Assembly: GCF_002933955.1 (NCBI RefSeq)
Contig: NZ_BEWW01000281.1
Location: 1 to 33,730, forward strand
Direction: 5' to 3'
DNA length: 33,730 bases
From: Prevotella sp. MGM2
GTDB lineage: Bacteria > Bacteroidota > Bacteroidia > Bacteroidales > Bacteroidaceae
Below the pieces are notes generated by a model. The model was not told where the DNA came from, ran no database searches, and worked only from the letters and a program-made list of their open reading frames with translations. The position numbers and the translations under genes were made by a program. Each line of letters begins with the position of its first letter. The first letter of the stretch is position 1. Positions 1 through 7,963 of this stretch are shown piece by piece.

Positions 1-51
1 CAAATTTAACACTTTTCTCAAAATTCATGCACCGTGTTTTCGGCTTGACCC
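1..51 (-). mobile_element. Left copy of a 51-base inverted terminal repeat, probable IS end
   Basis: Bases 1-51 are the perfect reverse complement of 33677-33727. Read outward on the minus strand the repeat begins GGGTCAAGCCGAAAACACGG, and the match stops exactly at the junction with the acyltransferase gene (base 52 differs from its counterpart 33676). A sharp edge inside a gene is what an insertion-sequence end looks like. The transposase would lie outside the window, so the family cannot be named. The outermost bases, CAAATTTA, read TAAATTTG on the minus strand, a -7 box pointing into the element. Confidence 0.7.
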
Positions 52-564
52 GAAAAAAGAGGATATGAACCATAATGTTAAGAAACAGAGTTCTCCATTC
101 TTTCCGGTTTTTTCCAACCAGGGTGATATGATAGGCATAAAAAGATAAAGGCCGATAAGCATATATACAAACCACATATGACCGCTGGATGCATTAAAAT
201 TATAGGCGAGATGTGATATTGACTCCATGACACCTGTTGCTGTCATGTCTCCCCATAGATAAGGTAATGTGGCATAAAATATCGACCATAAAGTAAAAGG
301 TACAACCACTCTTAGAAGCCTTCTATGAAAAAACACTCTAGTATCAGTCTTTACTGGTACTAGCAGGAATGATGAAATCATGACAAAGAGAGGAACAGAA
401 CACCTAAAGGCGCTGTCGATGACACTAACCCAAAAGCCGTCTCGCATATTTTGGATTCCAATATTGTTATCATCTATAAAAAAGAATTCACAAGAGTGAA
501 TCATGATAACCATAAAACATGCGATTACACGCATAACATCAAGAAAAGCTATTCTCTCTTTCAT
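25..564 (-). pseudogene. Acyltransferase family 3 membrane protein, C-terminus cut off by the terminal repeat
   Basis: Start at 564 (MKERIAFLDVMR). This is the N-terminal half of an acyltransferase-3 (OafA/WecH-like) integral membrane enzyme, a family that O-acylates surface polysaccharides or other envelope glycans. Visible features are the first helix opening FLDVMRVIACFMVIMIHS with its family-typical Arg and His, a second hydrophobic segment with SVPLFVMISSFLL, and the motif HMWFVYMLIGLYLFMPI. Family members usually have about 330-380 residues and ten or so helices. Here native sequence ends after residue 171, and eight residues (GSSRKHGA) then come from the repeat before a stop, so the product should be inactive. 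A Bacteroidetes promoter lies upstream at 592-623. The substrate cannot be told. The gene could be intact elsewhere if the junction is an assembly artefact. Confidence 0.75.
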
Positions 565-591
565 TAGTCTGATATTTAATTATTATTTTTG

Positions 592-623
592 CAAAATTAG
601 GAAGTCTATATCATATATGCAAT
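592..623 (-). promoter_or_regulatory. Promoter of the truncated acyltransferase gene
   Basis: On the minus strand TAATTTTG (599-592) matches the Bacteroidetes -7 box TAnnTTTG exactly. ATTG (623-620), one base off the -33 box TTTG, lies 20 bases upstream. The -7 box is about 28 bases before the ATG at 564. Confidence 0.5.
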
Positions 624-653
624 ACTGAAAAATAACCATTATATAATAATTCC

Positions 654-1427
654 ATGGATATACTTCGCAAAGAATTGAATATGATTTATGAAGCCCAACA
701 TCTTGATATGGAAGCATTGGATCCATCTGATGTGGCAGAGGCAAAGGCCATTGCAGCCATTATAGCCGACATTAATAGTGGATGTGCGATAGTTACTGAT
801 GCGTCCTGTGACAAATGTTATATCTATGCCAAAGGATTTGGAACATTAATCGGATTGACTGAAGAATCAAGCATATATAAAGAAGAAAATTCAAGTGATG
901 AGGATGAAATCTATAATCGTCTTCATCCCGAAGACCTTGTCGAAAAGAGGATGCTTGAATATGAATTTTTAAAAATGATGGATTCTCTCGAAGAATGCGA
1001 GAAGAAATACTATAAGGCAACTTGTCGTATAAGAATGAAAGACCGGCAGGGTATTTATAGGAGCATTGAGAACAGTACGCAGATAATAGGTCTTTCTCCG
1101 GCTGGCAAGATATGGCTTATTCTCTGTTTCTATAATCTTTCTTCTGTCCAAACAGAGGTAGACGGCATAGCTCCACATATCATAAACAATAGTAATGGAG
1201 AAATAATCGCACTCTCTTTCGGAGAAAAAAGAAAACGTATTCTTACTGAAAGGGAAAAGGAAATACTACATCTTATAAAGGATGGGAAGCCAAGTAAAAT
1301 AATTGCTGATTTACTTGATATCAGTATTCACACTGTCAATCGTCATCGTCAAAATATTATCGAAAAACTGAGTGTGGGTAATAGCATTGAGGCTATTACG
1401 GCTGCAACAGCTATGAAGCTGTTATAG
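654..1427 (+). CDS. LuxR-type transcriptional regulator with C-terminal HTH
   Basis: 257 residues. From about residue 197 the protein is a LuxR/GerE helix-turn-helix: LTEREKEILHLIKDG, then IADLLDISIHTVNRHRQNI and EKL, which fit the family closely. The first 195 residues have no phosphoacceptor-receiver pattern. The stretch from about residue 35 to 170, with RLHPEDLVEKRMLEYEFL and CRIRMKDRQGIYR, looks like a PAS-type sensor fold as in other Bacteroidetes solo LuxR proteins; this is inferred from pattern only. The gene stands alone and divergent from the acyltransferase, with 89 bases between the two starts, so it may control its neighbour, but nothing in the sequence shows this. The ligand is unknown. 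No clear terminator follows. Confidence 0.85.
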   Translation: MDILRKELNMIYEAQHLDMEALDPSDVAEAKAIAAIIADINSGCAIVTDASCDKCYIYAKGFGTLIGLTEESSIYKEENSSDEDEIYNRLHPEDLVEKRMLEYEFLKMMDSLEECEKKYYKATCRIRMKDRQGIYRSIENSTQIIGLSPAGKIWLILCFYNLSSVQTEVDGIAPHIINNSNGEIIALSFGEKRKRILTEREKEILHLIKDGKPSKIIADLLDISIHTVNRHRQNIIEKLSVGNSIEAITAATAMKLL

Positions 1428-1587
1428 AGATAAAGTAGATATGGTTATTTGGCATATTGTGCATAAACCTTAAACGGTGATTTTATTTCAATACTTTGGT
1501 GTCAAAGGATTTATCGATATTTTCCTTCGAAAGGCAAGACTTTTAATCTTAGTAGATAGGATTTTAATAGTGTAAGGTCAAGATGTG

Positions 1588-2115
1588 TTATCGAATTAGG
1601 GTGTTTTCGTTTTCTAGATTTAGAAGTAGTTGCTTGGCGGTTAATCCTCCAGCATATCCTGTGAGAGTATTGTTGCTGCCGATGACTCTATGGCAAGGTA
1701 TGAAAATAGATAGTGCGTTAGCGCTGTTGGCGTTGGCTACAGCTCTGATAGCATAGGGACAATCCATTTGTTGGGCTAATTTCTTGTAAGATATGGTTTG
1801 GCCATAGGGTATTTTTAGTAGGTTGCTCCACACTTTTTTTTGAAATTCTGTGCCGATAAAGAGTAATGGGATTTCAAAAGCAGTTCGTTGTTTGGTAAAA
1901 TATTCTTCTAATTGTTTTCGGGCTTTTGATAATATTTTTGAATAATTTTCTTTATAATCAGCTTTCATCAAGCGTTGAAATCTTTGGTTTACTATAGTTC
2001 TGGGTGTACCTTTGCTCCAGTCACAGAGGCAGAGTTTGTCTTCTGTTGCTCCAAGCAGCAAATCGCCATAAGGGGAATGGTAGGCTTGGATGTAGATCGT
2101 CTGTTTTTCTTTCAT
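1588..2115 (-). CDS. ogt: Methylated-DNA--protein-cysteine S-methyltransferase
   Basis: 175 residues. This is a suicide repair protein that moves the methyl group from O6-methylguanine (and O4-methylthymine) in DNA to its own cysteine. The active-site motif IPCHRVIG places the acceptor at Cys141. Upstream of it GQTISYKKLAQQM and the RAVANANSANALSI segment form the DNA-binding helix-turn-helix and the Asn hinge region of the family. Downstream, LTGYAGGLTAKQLLLNLE is the usual end of the domain. The N-terminal 60 residues are the smaller, poorly conserved domain. The length is normal for Ogt/MGMT proteins, without an Ada regulatory part. It follows the sulfatase maturase gene by 42 bases on the same strand and is probably co-transcribed. 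Confidence 0.93.
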   Translation of the reverse strand: MKEKQTIYIQAYHSPYGDLLLGATEDKLCLCDWSKGTPRTIVNQRFQRLMKADYKENYSKILSKARKQLEEYFTKQRTAFEIPLLFIGTEFQKKVWSNLLKIPYGQTISYKKLAQQMDCPYAIRAVANANSANALSIFIPCHRVIGSNNTLTGYAGGLTAKQLLLNLENENTLIR

Positions 2116-2157
2116 ATCTATCAGTCTATAAGGAACATGCTTTTTATGATATTCAGG

Positions 2158-3399
2158 TTAATGCCTATATTCTGGTTCGCCAGATTTTATCCACTCCATG
2201 ATGTTGGCGGGAGCCTGTTCATGTTGCAGTTGATATTTCATGTAGTCCATGTAGCGGCTTACATGCTTGAAGAATCGATAGTATCCCTGACATAAGTAGT
2301 TATGTCCTTTTTGGCCGTCTGCTGATATTGAGAACCGATTGCGTGGGCATTCACCATGGCAGGCGAAGAGATAGTCGCATTGGCGACATTGAGTGGTGAG
2401 CAATTTTTCTTTGTTTTGTCCGAAGTCATTTTGAGCAGCACTATACATTAGTTCTGTGAGGGTGTGTTCAGCGATATTTCCTAGTTTGAATTGAGGAAAT
2501 ACATAATGATCGCAGACATATATGTCACCGTTAGCTTCCATTACTGCGGCATGTCCACAGGTCTTGGCTAGTGAGCAGACGGATGGTTCCATATCCATCC
2601 AACCAGCTAAAGTGGAATCAAACATTTGGATAAAATAGTTTCCGACATCTTCTCGTACCCATTCATCAAAGAGACGGCACAGGAAGTTTCCCCATTGCTT
2701 TGGTGTTACTGAAAAAGGAGCTAGTTCTGCCCAGGCACCATCAATGGGACTGGCAAGGGTGCGACCGTCCTGATGTCGGTAAAGACGTTCTACTACTGGT
2801 GTGAATTGGATGAAATGGCAATTTATTTCTTTGAAAAAATGGTAGAATGCTTCTGGAGAGTCTGCGTTCAAGTTGTTAACAGTGGCCATGGCGTTCCATT
2901 CTACATTATGGCGGTTAAGTGTTCGTATACCGCGCATTACCTGTTGCCAAGAGGGTTTCCCTTGCTGGGTGAGGCGATAGGCATTGTGCATTTCTTCAGG
3001 ACCGTCAATGGATACTCCAACGAGGAAGTTGTTTTTTCTGAAAAAACGGGCCCATTCGTCTGTAATGAGAGTGCCGTTAGTTTGTATGGCATTGTCTATT
3101 TGTCGTCCGTTAGCGTACTTCTTTTGTAGTTCCAGTGCTTTTTGATAGAATGTTATCGGTCGCATCAGCGGTTCCCCTCCATGCCAGGTGAAAAGAACCG
3201 ATGGGGTGGTTTGTATATTCATGTATTGTTCCACAAACTTTTCAAGCATATCTTCTGATAGAATTTGCCGGCGCTGTTGTTGGTAGAGATTTTTCTTTTC
3301 CAAATAGTAGCAATAGTCACAGCGCATATTACATGCAGCACCTGCAGGTTTCAGCATGACATATTTGGGCTTGGAAAAAGGAGATATGTTTGTGGACAT
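2158..3399 (-). CDS. chuR: Anaerobic sulfatase-maturating enzyme, radical SAM/SPASM
   Basis: 413 residues. This enzyme oxidises a Cys or Ser in sulfatases to C-alpha-formylglycine, their catalytic residue, without oxygen. The radical SAM cluster motif CNMRCDYC (Cys23, Cys27, Cys30) sits near the N-terminus. TWHGGEPLMR is the SAM-contacting GGE region. The C-terminal SPASM part carries the auxiliary-cluster cysteines in CSLAKTCG, VCDHYVFPQFKLGN (with the family's Cys-Asp pair), CRQCDYLFACHGECPRNRF and a late Cys. Length and motif order match the Bacteroides ChuR/anSME type, which serves many sulfatases acting on host mucin and glycosaminoglycans. It lies between nagB and ogt on the same strand. 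A hairpin separates it from nagB, so it may have its own promoter. No sulfatase is in the window. Confidence 0.93.
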   Translation of the reverse strand: MSTNISPFSKPKYVMLKPAGAACNMRCDYCYYLEKKNLYQQQRRQILSEDMLEKFVEQYMNIQTTPSVLFTWHGGEPLMRPITFYQKALELQKKYANGRQIDNAIQTNGTLITDEWARFFRKNNFLVGVSIDGPEEMHNAYRLTQQGKPSWQQVMRGIRTLNRHNVEWNAMATVNNLNADSPEAFYHFFKEINCHFIQFTPVVERLYRHQDGRTLASPIDGAWAELAPFSVTPKQWGNFLCRLFDEWVREDVGNYFIQMFDSTLAGWMDMEPSVCSLAKTCGHAAVMEANGDIYVCDHYVFPQFKLGNIAEHTLTELMYSAAQNDFGQNKEKLLTTQCRQCDYLFACHGECPRNRFSISADGQKGHNYLCQGYYRFFKHVSRYMDYMKYQLQHEQAPANIMEWIKSGEPEYRH

Positions 3400-3431
3400 T
3401 GTTTTATTAAATAGATAGAGGAATATGATAA

Positions 3432-3480
3432 AGGCTGTCGGTCAGCCACACATTAATGGTTTTGCAGCGGCCAACAGCCT
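3432..3480 (-). terminator. Hairpin after nagB
   Basis: Ten-base arms (3432-3441 and 3471-3480) pair with one G-T wobble around a 29-base interval. On the minus strand the second arm is followed by TTTATCAT, a weak U-tract. It lies between nagB and the sulfatase maturase gene and could terminate or attenuate. Confidence 0.45.
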
Positions 3481-3509
3481 CTTGATTAAATTTCTAAGTA
3501 TGCGTTATA

Positions 3510-4301
3510 TCAGAGAGAATCTTTTTCGATGTCTTTGAAATATTTGTAAGTGCCGTGGCGTAATTCTTCGCAAGCGGCCTCATCGCATACAATGATACCG
3601 TGTTGATGCATTTGAAGCACAGATATAGTCCATTGTTGTGTGACAGGGCCTTCTACAGCTGCTTGGAGTGCCCGTGATTTGTTATGTCCGTTACAAAGAA
3701 CGAGTACCTCTTTGGCACTCATTACAGTACCAACACCTACAGTCAGAGCTGTGGCCGGAACATTTTCGGGGTTACCGTCAAAAAAGCGTGAATTGGCTAC
3801 ACGAGTGTCGGTTGTTAGCGTCTTCATGCGTGTACGGCTGGTTAGTGAACTTCCCGGTTCATTGAAAGCAATGTGCCCATCAGGACCGATGCCACCGATA
3901 AAGAGATCTATACCGCCAGCATCTTCAATCATCTTTTCATAGTTGGCACATTCTGCTTCCAAGTCTTTAGCATTGCCATTGAGAAGGTGGATATTCTCTT
4001 TGGGGCAGTCTATATGATTGAAAAGGTTGTTGGCCATGAAAGAGTGGTAACTTTCCGGATGCTCTTCAGGCAGGTTAACATATTCGTCCATGTTGAAAGT
4101 AACAACATGTTTGAAACTTACTCGTCCTTCTTTATTGGCTTTGACTAATGCTTTATACATGCCTATAGGGGAAGAGCCTGTAGGAAGTCCTAAAACAAAA
4201 GGTTTCTCTGCTGTAGGGTTAGCAGCATTGATTTTGTTTACCACATAGTCTGCAGCCCACTGCGACAGTTTTTCATAGTCCGGTTCGATAATGACTCTCA
4301 T
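3510..4301 (-). CDS. nagB: Glucosamine-6-phosphate deaminase
   Basis: 263 residues, close to the 266 of the E. coli enzyme. It converts glucosamine 6-phosphate to fructose 6-phosphate and ammonia in the cytoplasm, the step that brings amino sugars into glycolysis. [13 protein letters not shown] is the phosphate-binding loop. The catalytic aspartate is in FNMDEY (Asp72), and [18 protein letters not shown] carries the ring-opening Asp/His and the Glu of the active site. The start ([12 protein letters not shown]) aligns with the family start. A promoter lies at 4335-4366. With the sulfatase maturase next to it, the locus suits growth on sulfated N-acetylglucosamine from host glycans, which is an inference from context. 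Confidence 0.96.
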   Translation of the reverse strand: MRVIIEPDYEKLSQWAADYVVNKINAANPTAEKPFVLGLPTGSSPIGMYKALVKANKEGRVSFKHVVTFNMDEYVNLPEEHPESYHSFMANNLFNHIDCPKENIHLLNGNAKDLEAECANYEKMIEDAGGIDLFIGGIGPDGHIAFNEPGSSLTSRTRMKTLTTDTRVANSRFFDGNPENVPATALTVGVGTVMSAKEVLVLCNGHNKSRALQAAVEGPVTQQWTISVLQMHQHGIIVCDEAACEELRHGTYKYFKDIEKDSL

Positions 4302-4334
4302 AATATATTTTGTTTTTTAATGGTTATACTTTCG

Positions 4335-4366
4335 CAAAAATACTTATAATTGGCAAAACAGCCAAG
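4335..4366 (-). promoter_or_regulatory. Promoter of nagB
   Basis: The minus strand has TATTTTTG at 4342-4335, an exact TAnnTTTG -7 box. CTTG at 4366-4363 (one mismatch to TTTG) is 20 bases upstream. The -7 box ends 33 bases before the nagB ATG. Confidence 0.5.
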
Positions 4367-4420
4367 CAAACCTGTTTTTTTCTCTTTCTTCGTATTGGGT
4401 TGAATCGTTTGCTTGTGTTT

Positions 4421-5521
4421 TCATTCACTTGCACTCCAAAAGTCAATATATTCTTGAGCTACTTTCAAATAGTCGTGATGCCGTTCAATGTACGTACGGC
4501 TGTCGGCTGATAGTTGAGGTAATTTATTACGGTGTATGATAATATCGCATAATGCGTTATAAACACTTTCTTCCGTAGGGATTACGTTAATAATGGGACG
4601 CAGATTGGTTTCGCTGATGATTTCATAATTTTCAGGTTCTCCGCCGCCCACCACTACAAGTCCTTTAGACATGGCTTCAAGTGCGTTCATGGCTGGGGTA
4701 TAAGCGTAAAGTTGATCCAGAATGATATGGCAGCCGTCCATCAGTTGGCGATAAAGGGTAAAGGGAACAGATTCAACTTTTATCATTTCTGTTTCGTTTG
4801 GGAAACGGGCTGTTACACGCTCTAAAGCCCGTAACATGATGTCTGTACCTTTATAAGCTGAACGTGCTCGCTGGATGCCTATGAAAAACTTTATTTTCAT
4901 GGGAGTTTCCTTTACGATATGGGGAGATGGGGGGGGGATGATAGGAAATGGGATGAATGTGAGTTTTTGAGACCAATGCTTTTTGTAGGCTGTGTGATAT
5001 TCATAAAGTCCGGCTATTATGCCGTTACAATCAGCGGCTATATATTGGTTTAATCGGGCTTTTTCTCCATTTATCCAATCATGTTTCCAAACTTCAGTCT
5101 CTTTGGTGTGGCGTATGGTTTTTCCTATGTTGAAATCGCTGTAACGGAATGTATGACAATCCAAACAAGCTTGTGCATAATAAAAATCCATCCCAAAAGC
5201 GCCCATGAATATTTTGTTGTTATGCTTGCGCAAGTATTTATAAAAAGACCAAATGCGCTCGGCTTTGAGAGGTAAGAAAACCGGATTAATTATTTGGACT
5301 ATATCAAATCCTTTGAACTTATGGAAACTTTTATGTAAACGCAGAATATAAGCAAGCGATTTAAATCTTCCGAAGTCTGTACGTTTTAAATCGATATCGC
5401 GTGGGTAATTCTTCCAGCTATCGCCATCGGATGCAACGGTCACATCGTGCCCTAATTTTCGAAGACCTTGAGCAAGAGTGCAGTGTACATTACTATATTC
5501 GCCTAAGAGTAAAATTTTCAT
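4421..5521 (-). CDS. Glycosyltransferase (GT4/GT-B-like)
   Basis: 366 residues, with the two-Rossmann layout of GT-B glycosyltransferases. The N-terminal domain opens MKILLLGEYSNVHCTLAQGL and LGHDVTVASDGD, typical of the acceptor-binding half. The C-terminal half has FFIGIQRARSAYKGTDIML and YTPAMNALEAMSKGLVVVGGG followed by PENYEI, the place where GT4 enzymes hold the nucleotide-sugar. The role is probably polysaccharide or glycoconjugate synthesis; donor and acceptor are unknown. The ATG overlaps the stop of the upstream C_GCAxxG_C_C gene by four bases (5518-5521), which suggests translational coupling. A run of nine C on the coding strand (4929-4937) encodes part of a Pro-rich linker near residue 195 and could make the gene phase-variable. 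Confidence 0.8.
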   Translation of the reverse strand: MKILLLGEYSNVHCTLAQGLRKLGHDVTVASDGDSWKNYPRDIDLKRTDFGRFKSLAYILRLHKSFHKFKGFDIVQIINPVFLPLKAERIWSFYKYLRKHNNKIFMGAFGMDFYYAQACLDCHTFRYSDFNIGKTIRHTKETEVWKHDWINGEKARLNQYIAADCNGIIAGLYEYHTAYKKHWSQKLTFIPFPIIPPPSPHIVKETPMKIKFFIGIQRARSAYKGTDIMLRALERVTARFPNETEMIKVESVPFTLYRQLMDGCHIILDQLYAYTPAMNALEAMSKGLVVVGGGEPENYEIISETNLRPIINVIPTEESVYNALCDIIIHRNKLPQLSADSRTYIERHHDYLKVAQEYIDFWSASE

Positions 5522-5982
5522 GTTTGTCGTTCGTTAAGAAATTGGGCAAAAATGCGTGCTGCATTTTCTACCATTCTGGCACACGGGCGTTTCGCATAAT
5601 ACTCTGGTGTGCGTGATTCAGCTTTTGGATTATTAGTTGGTGCGTCTTTCCTTAATCCTAAAAGTTCAGAGCATATTAGTGCACCGCTTTCTTCCTTAAA
5701 TCTTTCAGCTAAATGTTGTACAATTTTATAATTGTAGGATTTTCCCTCTCGGTCAGTTCCGTCAGTACACCCTGTCTCTAGACCTGCCAAGAGAAACATG
5801 CCGCATGCAGCGCCACAAGTTTGGCGCATGCGTCCAATACCTCCTCCAAAGGACGCGGACATGCGCAGTGCTTGTTCTTCAGTGAAACCGTAGAGGTCGG
5901 CAAAAGCGGTAACTACTGATTGTGAGCAGTTGAAACCAGATAAAAAAAGATTCACAGCCCGCTCTATTCTTTCTTCGTACAT
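5518..5982 (-). CDS. C_GCAxxG_C_C family protein
   Basis: 154 residues. The name-giving cysteine pattern is visible: FNCSQSV with an early Cys, then RQTCGAACGMFLLAG (the GCAxxG-like core, here CGAACG), then LETGCTD, ICSELLG, and a final Cys in AKRPCARMV. Proteins of this family (Pfam 09719) are small, found mostly in anaerobes, and thought to bind metal or act in redox chemistry; no reaction is established. The FGGGIGRMRQTCGAACG block is the most conserved part. The gene is the first of a two-gene unit, its stop overlapping the start of the glycosyltransferase. I see no signal peptide, so it is probably cytoplasmic. Confidence 0.88.
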   Translation of the reverse strand: MYEERIERAVNLFLSGFNCSQSVVTAFADLYGFTEEQALRMSASFGGGIGRMRQTCGAACGMFLLAGLETGCTDGTDREGKSYNYKIVQHLAERFKEESGALICSELLGLRKDAPTNNPKAESRTPEYYAKRPCARMVENAARIFAQFLNERQT

Positions 5983-6007
5983 AAAGAATAAATTATGAAG
6001 TTATTTG

Positions 6008-6015
6008 TATCTTTG
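6008..6015 (+). promoter_or_regulatory. -7 box upstream of the small lipoprotein gene
   Basis: TATCTTTG matches the Bacteroidetes -7 consensus and is followed by GCGAAA. No good -33 box is seen 19-21 bases upstream. The 5' leader before the ATG at 6104 would be about 80 bases. Confidence 0.4.
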
Positions 6016-6103
6016 CGAAAATTAATTAGCTATAGCTTTTTTGTTCCTGATGTAGGACGGCTATAAAAGCAAAAGTACAAATCAATTAAATATCAGCAAA
6101 AAT

Positions 6104-6493
6104 ATGGGACGATTATTCGCTTCTTTTGTATTGTTATTTCTATTTTTAGTGGGGTGTAATAATAATTTAAATAATAGAATGGTGCGGGAGGCGCAGGAAT
6201 ATACTCAAAAGCATTGCCCTCAAAGATTAGATGATTTTACAGTATTGGATAGTATGGTTTATGATGTTTCTACACGTATTTATTGGCGATGTTTTTCTAT
6301 CGATACTTCAGCAGCCTCTGTGGTCCTGTCACGAAAAGATGTTTTGAAGCAATATCTTGTGAATGAACTGAAGGGTGATGCTAAATGGAAAACATGTAAA
6401 GACGAAGCAATAAATTTCGGTTATGTTTATAAGGCGATAGACAATGGACAAACAGTTTGTACTATCATTTTAGAACCTAAAGACTATCAATAG
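6104..6493 (+). CDS. Small hypothetical lipoprotein
   Basis: 129 residues. The N-terminus is a clear lipoprotein signal: MGRLFASF, a hydrophobic run, and the lipobox FLVGC with the lipidated Cys at residue 18, so the mature protein should be anchored in a membrane on the periplasmic side. The remainder is a single small domain containing IYWRCFSID and a C-terminal strand-rich part ending YVYKAIDNGQTVCTIILEP. I recognise no family. Two further cysteines are present in the second half. The gene is alone on its strand and its stop overlaps the stop of the convergent ydeI-like gene by seven bases, leaving no room for a separate terminator. Confidence 0.75.
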   Translation: MGRLFASFVLLFLFLVGCNNNLNNRMVREAQEYTQKHCPQRLDDFTVLDSMVYDVSTRIYWRCFSIDTSAASVVLSRKDVLKQYLVNELKGDAKWKTCKDEAINFGYVYKAIDNGQTVCTIILEPKDYQ

Positions 6494-7065
6494 TTCAATA
6501 ATCGTTCATTGTCATTCCATTCTCCATAAAGAATACCTTTGCGGGTATTTTCAATGAATTTGTCCAACCGGTTTTGGAATAGTGTCAAAGAGTGCTTCTT
6601 TTGGGATTGGATAGTATCTATTCTGACTCTTTTATATAAATCTGGTAAAAGGATGAATTTTTCCCATAAATCCCGATCAGATTGTAATGTTTGCAGTATG
6701 TCCTTATCTATAATAAATCCTTTTTCTGACATGTCTGGCAGTCTTTTTCTTCCAGCGTCTGTCATCAGCCTCATCCGTTCCAATCGTCTGCATCTTTCCT
6801 TGTTTAGTTCCGTCCAGTTGCTTCGAATCTTTCTGGGACCTAATTTTTGTACTGTTATGCCTTTTTCGTTTTTCTTTATAATGCTGTCAATCCATCCAAA
6901 GCACATAGCTTCTTCTACAGCATCTACATACCAGAATGTACTGTCATTTTGAGGTCTTCCGCGTTTTACTATAACCCAACATTCTGTTTCAATATTATGA
7001 TGGAACATAAGCCATTCTCGTAATTCGCGTCTGGATTTGGCAGCCAATAAATTTTTGAATTCCAT
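6487..7065 (-). CDS. YdeI/OmpD-associated (OmdA) family protein
   Basis: 192 residues. The family signature is clear: REWLMFHHNIETECWVIVKR, then YVDAVEEAMCFGWIDSIIKK, LGPRKIRSNWTELNKER and the following RMRLMTDAGR. Members (YdeI or OmpD-associated) are cytoplasmic; in other bacteria they are linked to stress or peptide and bacteriocin tolerance, but the biochemical role is not settled. Length is normal for the family. The gene follows a strong terminator-like hairpin that separates it from yebC, so it is probably its own unit, although no convincing promoter was found in the short gap. It ends tail-to-tail with the lipoprotein gene. Confidence 0.85.
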   Translation of the reverse strand: MEFKNLLAAKSRRELREWLMFHHNIETECWVIVKRGRPQNDSTFWYVDAVEEAMCFGWIDSIIKKNEKGITVQKLGPRKIRSNWTELNKERCRRLERMRLMTDAGRKRLPDMSEKGFIIDKDILQTLQSDRDLWEKFILLPDLYKRVRIDTIQSQKKHSLTLFQNRLDKFIENTRKGILYGEWNDNERLLNY

Positions 7066-7092
7066 GATAGAGGTTGGGGGATTTAATCAAGA

Positions 7093-7140
7093 AACTTGAC
7101 CGCAGTTGTACGTGTGATTCAGCGTGTCTGCGGTCAAGTT
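7093..7140 (-). terminator. Terminator of the pheT-yebC unit
   Basis: A perfect 13-base stem (7093-7105 with 7128-7140, arms AACTTGACCGCAG and CTGCGGTCAAGTT) closes a 22-base loop. On the minus strand it is followed by TTCTTGATT. On the plus strand the following bases are also T-rich. Confidence 0.8.
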
Positions 7141-7164
7141 CTTTGTTTATGGAGTGGGAGGGGC

Positions 7165-7896
7165 TTAGTTTTCTGAAGGTTTCATATTGGTGTAAACAGT
7201 TTGTACGTCGTCAAAATCTTCCAAACGTTCCACCATCTTGTCAATACTTTCACGTTCTTCGGAGGTAACCTCTTTAAGATCATTTGGAATATAAGTGAAT
7301 TCAGCACCAACTACTTCAAAACCATTCTCTTCAAGATGTTTCTGAATTTGTCCGAAGCATTTGGGGTCGCCATAAATGGTGATACTTCCTTCTTCTTCAT
7401 CCTCATCATATTCGTCCTCAACGCCATAATCAATGAGGTCGAGTATCATCTCATCCATATCTAGACCTTCTGTTTTTTTGAATGAGAATACACACTTATG
7501 GTCAAAGAGATAGGCCAGTGAACCCATAGTACCAAGATTACCGCTGAATTTGTTGAATACAGAACGTACATCACCAACGGTACGGGTAGGGTTGTCTGTT
7601 AACGTATCAACAAAAATGGCAACTCCATGAGGACCGTAGCCTTCATAGGTCATTGTTTTGTATTCGCTTTGGTCTTTACCCATTGCGTTTTTGATAGCAC
7701 GCTCAATGTTGTCTTTCGGCATGTTCTCTCGCTTCGCAGTAGCGATAATAGCGCGTAGCGTAGGGTTGTTCTCAGGTTCTGGGCCGCCGGTTTTTACAGC
7801 AACAGCAATCTGTTTGCCTATTTTGGTGAATGTGCGGGCCATGTGCCCCCATCTTTTCATTTTGGCTGCCTTTCTGTATTCAAAAGCTCTTCCCAT
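7165..7896 (-). CDS. yebC: YebC/PmpR family transcriptional or translational regulator
   Basis: 243 residues, the usual length. The start MGRAFEYRKAAKMKRWGHMARTF is the Bacteroidetes form of the YebC N-terminus. It is followed by TKIGKQIAVAVKTGG, NPTLRAIIATAKRENMPKDNIERAI and YEGYGPHGVAIFVDTLTDN, all hallmark blocks. Three-domain YebC proteins bind DNA in some bacteria (PmpR) and more recently have been tied to ribosome stalling at proline stretches; the mitochondrial homologue is TACO1. The acidic segment YDEDEEEG around residue 165 is a normal variable loop. It lies 67 bases downstream of pheT on the same strand, and a strong hairpin closes the unit. Being next to a tRNA synthetase gene fits a translation role. 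Confidence 0.94.
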   Translation of the reverse strand: MGRAFEYRKAAKMKRWGHMARTFTKIGKQIAVAVKTGGPEPENNPTLRAIIATAKRENMPKDNIERAIKNAMGKDQSEYKTMTYEGYGPHGVAIFVDTLTDNPTRTVGDVRSVFNKFSGNLGTMGSLAYLFDHKCVFSFKKTEGLDMDEMILDLIDYGVEDEYDEDEEEGSITIYGDPKCFGQIQKHLEENGFEVVGAEFTYIPNDLKEVTSEERESIDKMVERLEDFDDVQTVYTNMKPSEN

Positions 7897-7963
7897 TTGG
7901 ATTGTTTATTTTGTTGTGTATATAATGAATTGTACTAAAAAGTTTTGTGCCTACAATAGACGT

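Noticed and set aside
1428-1587. A small gene or terminator after the LuxR-type regulator
   Set aside because: The 160 bases show no reading frame with family likeness and no stable hairpin with a U-tract.
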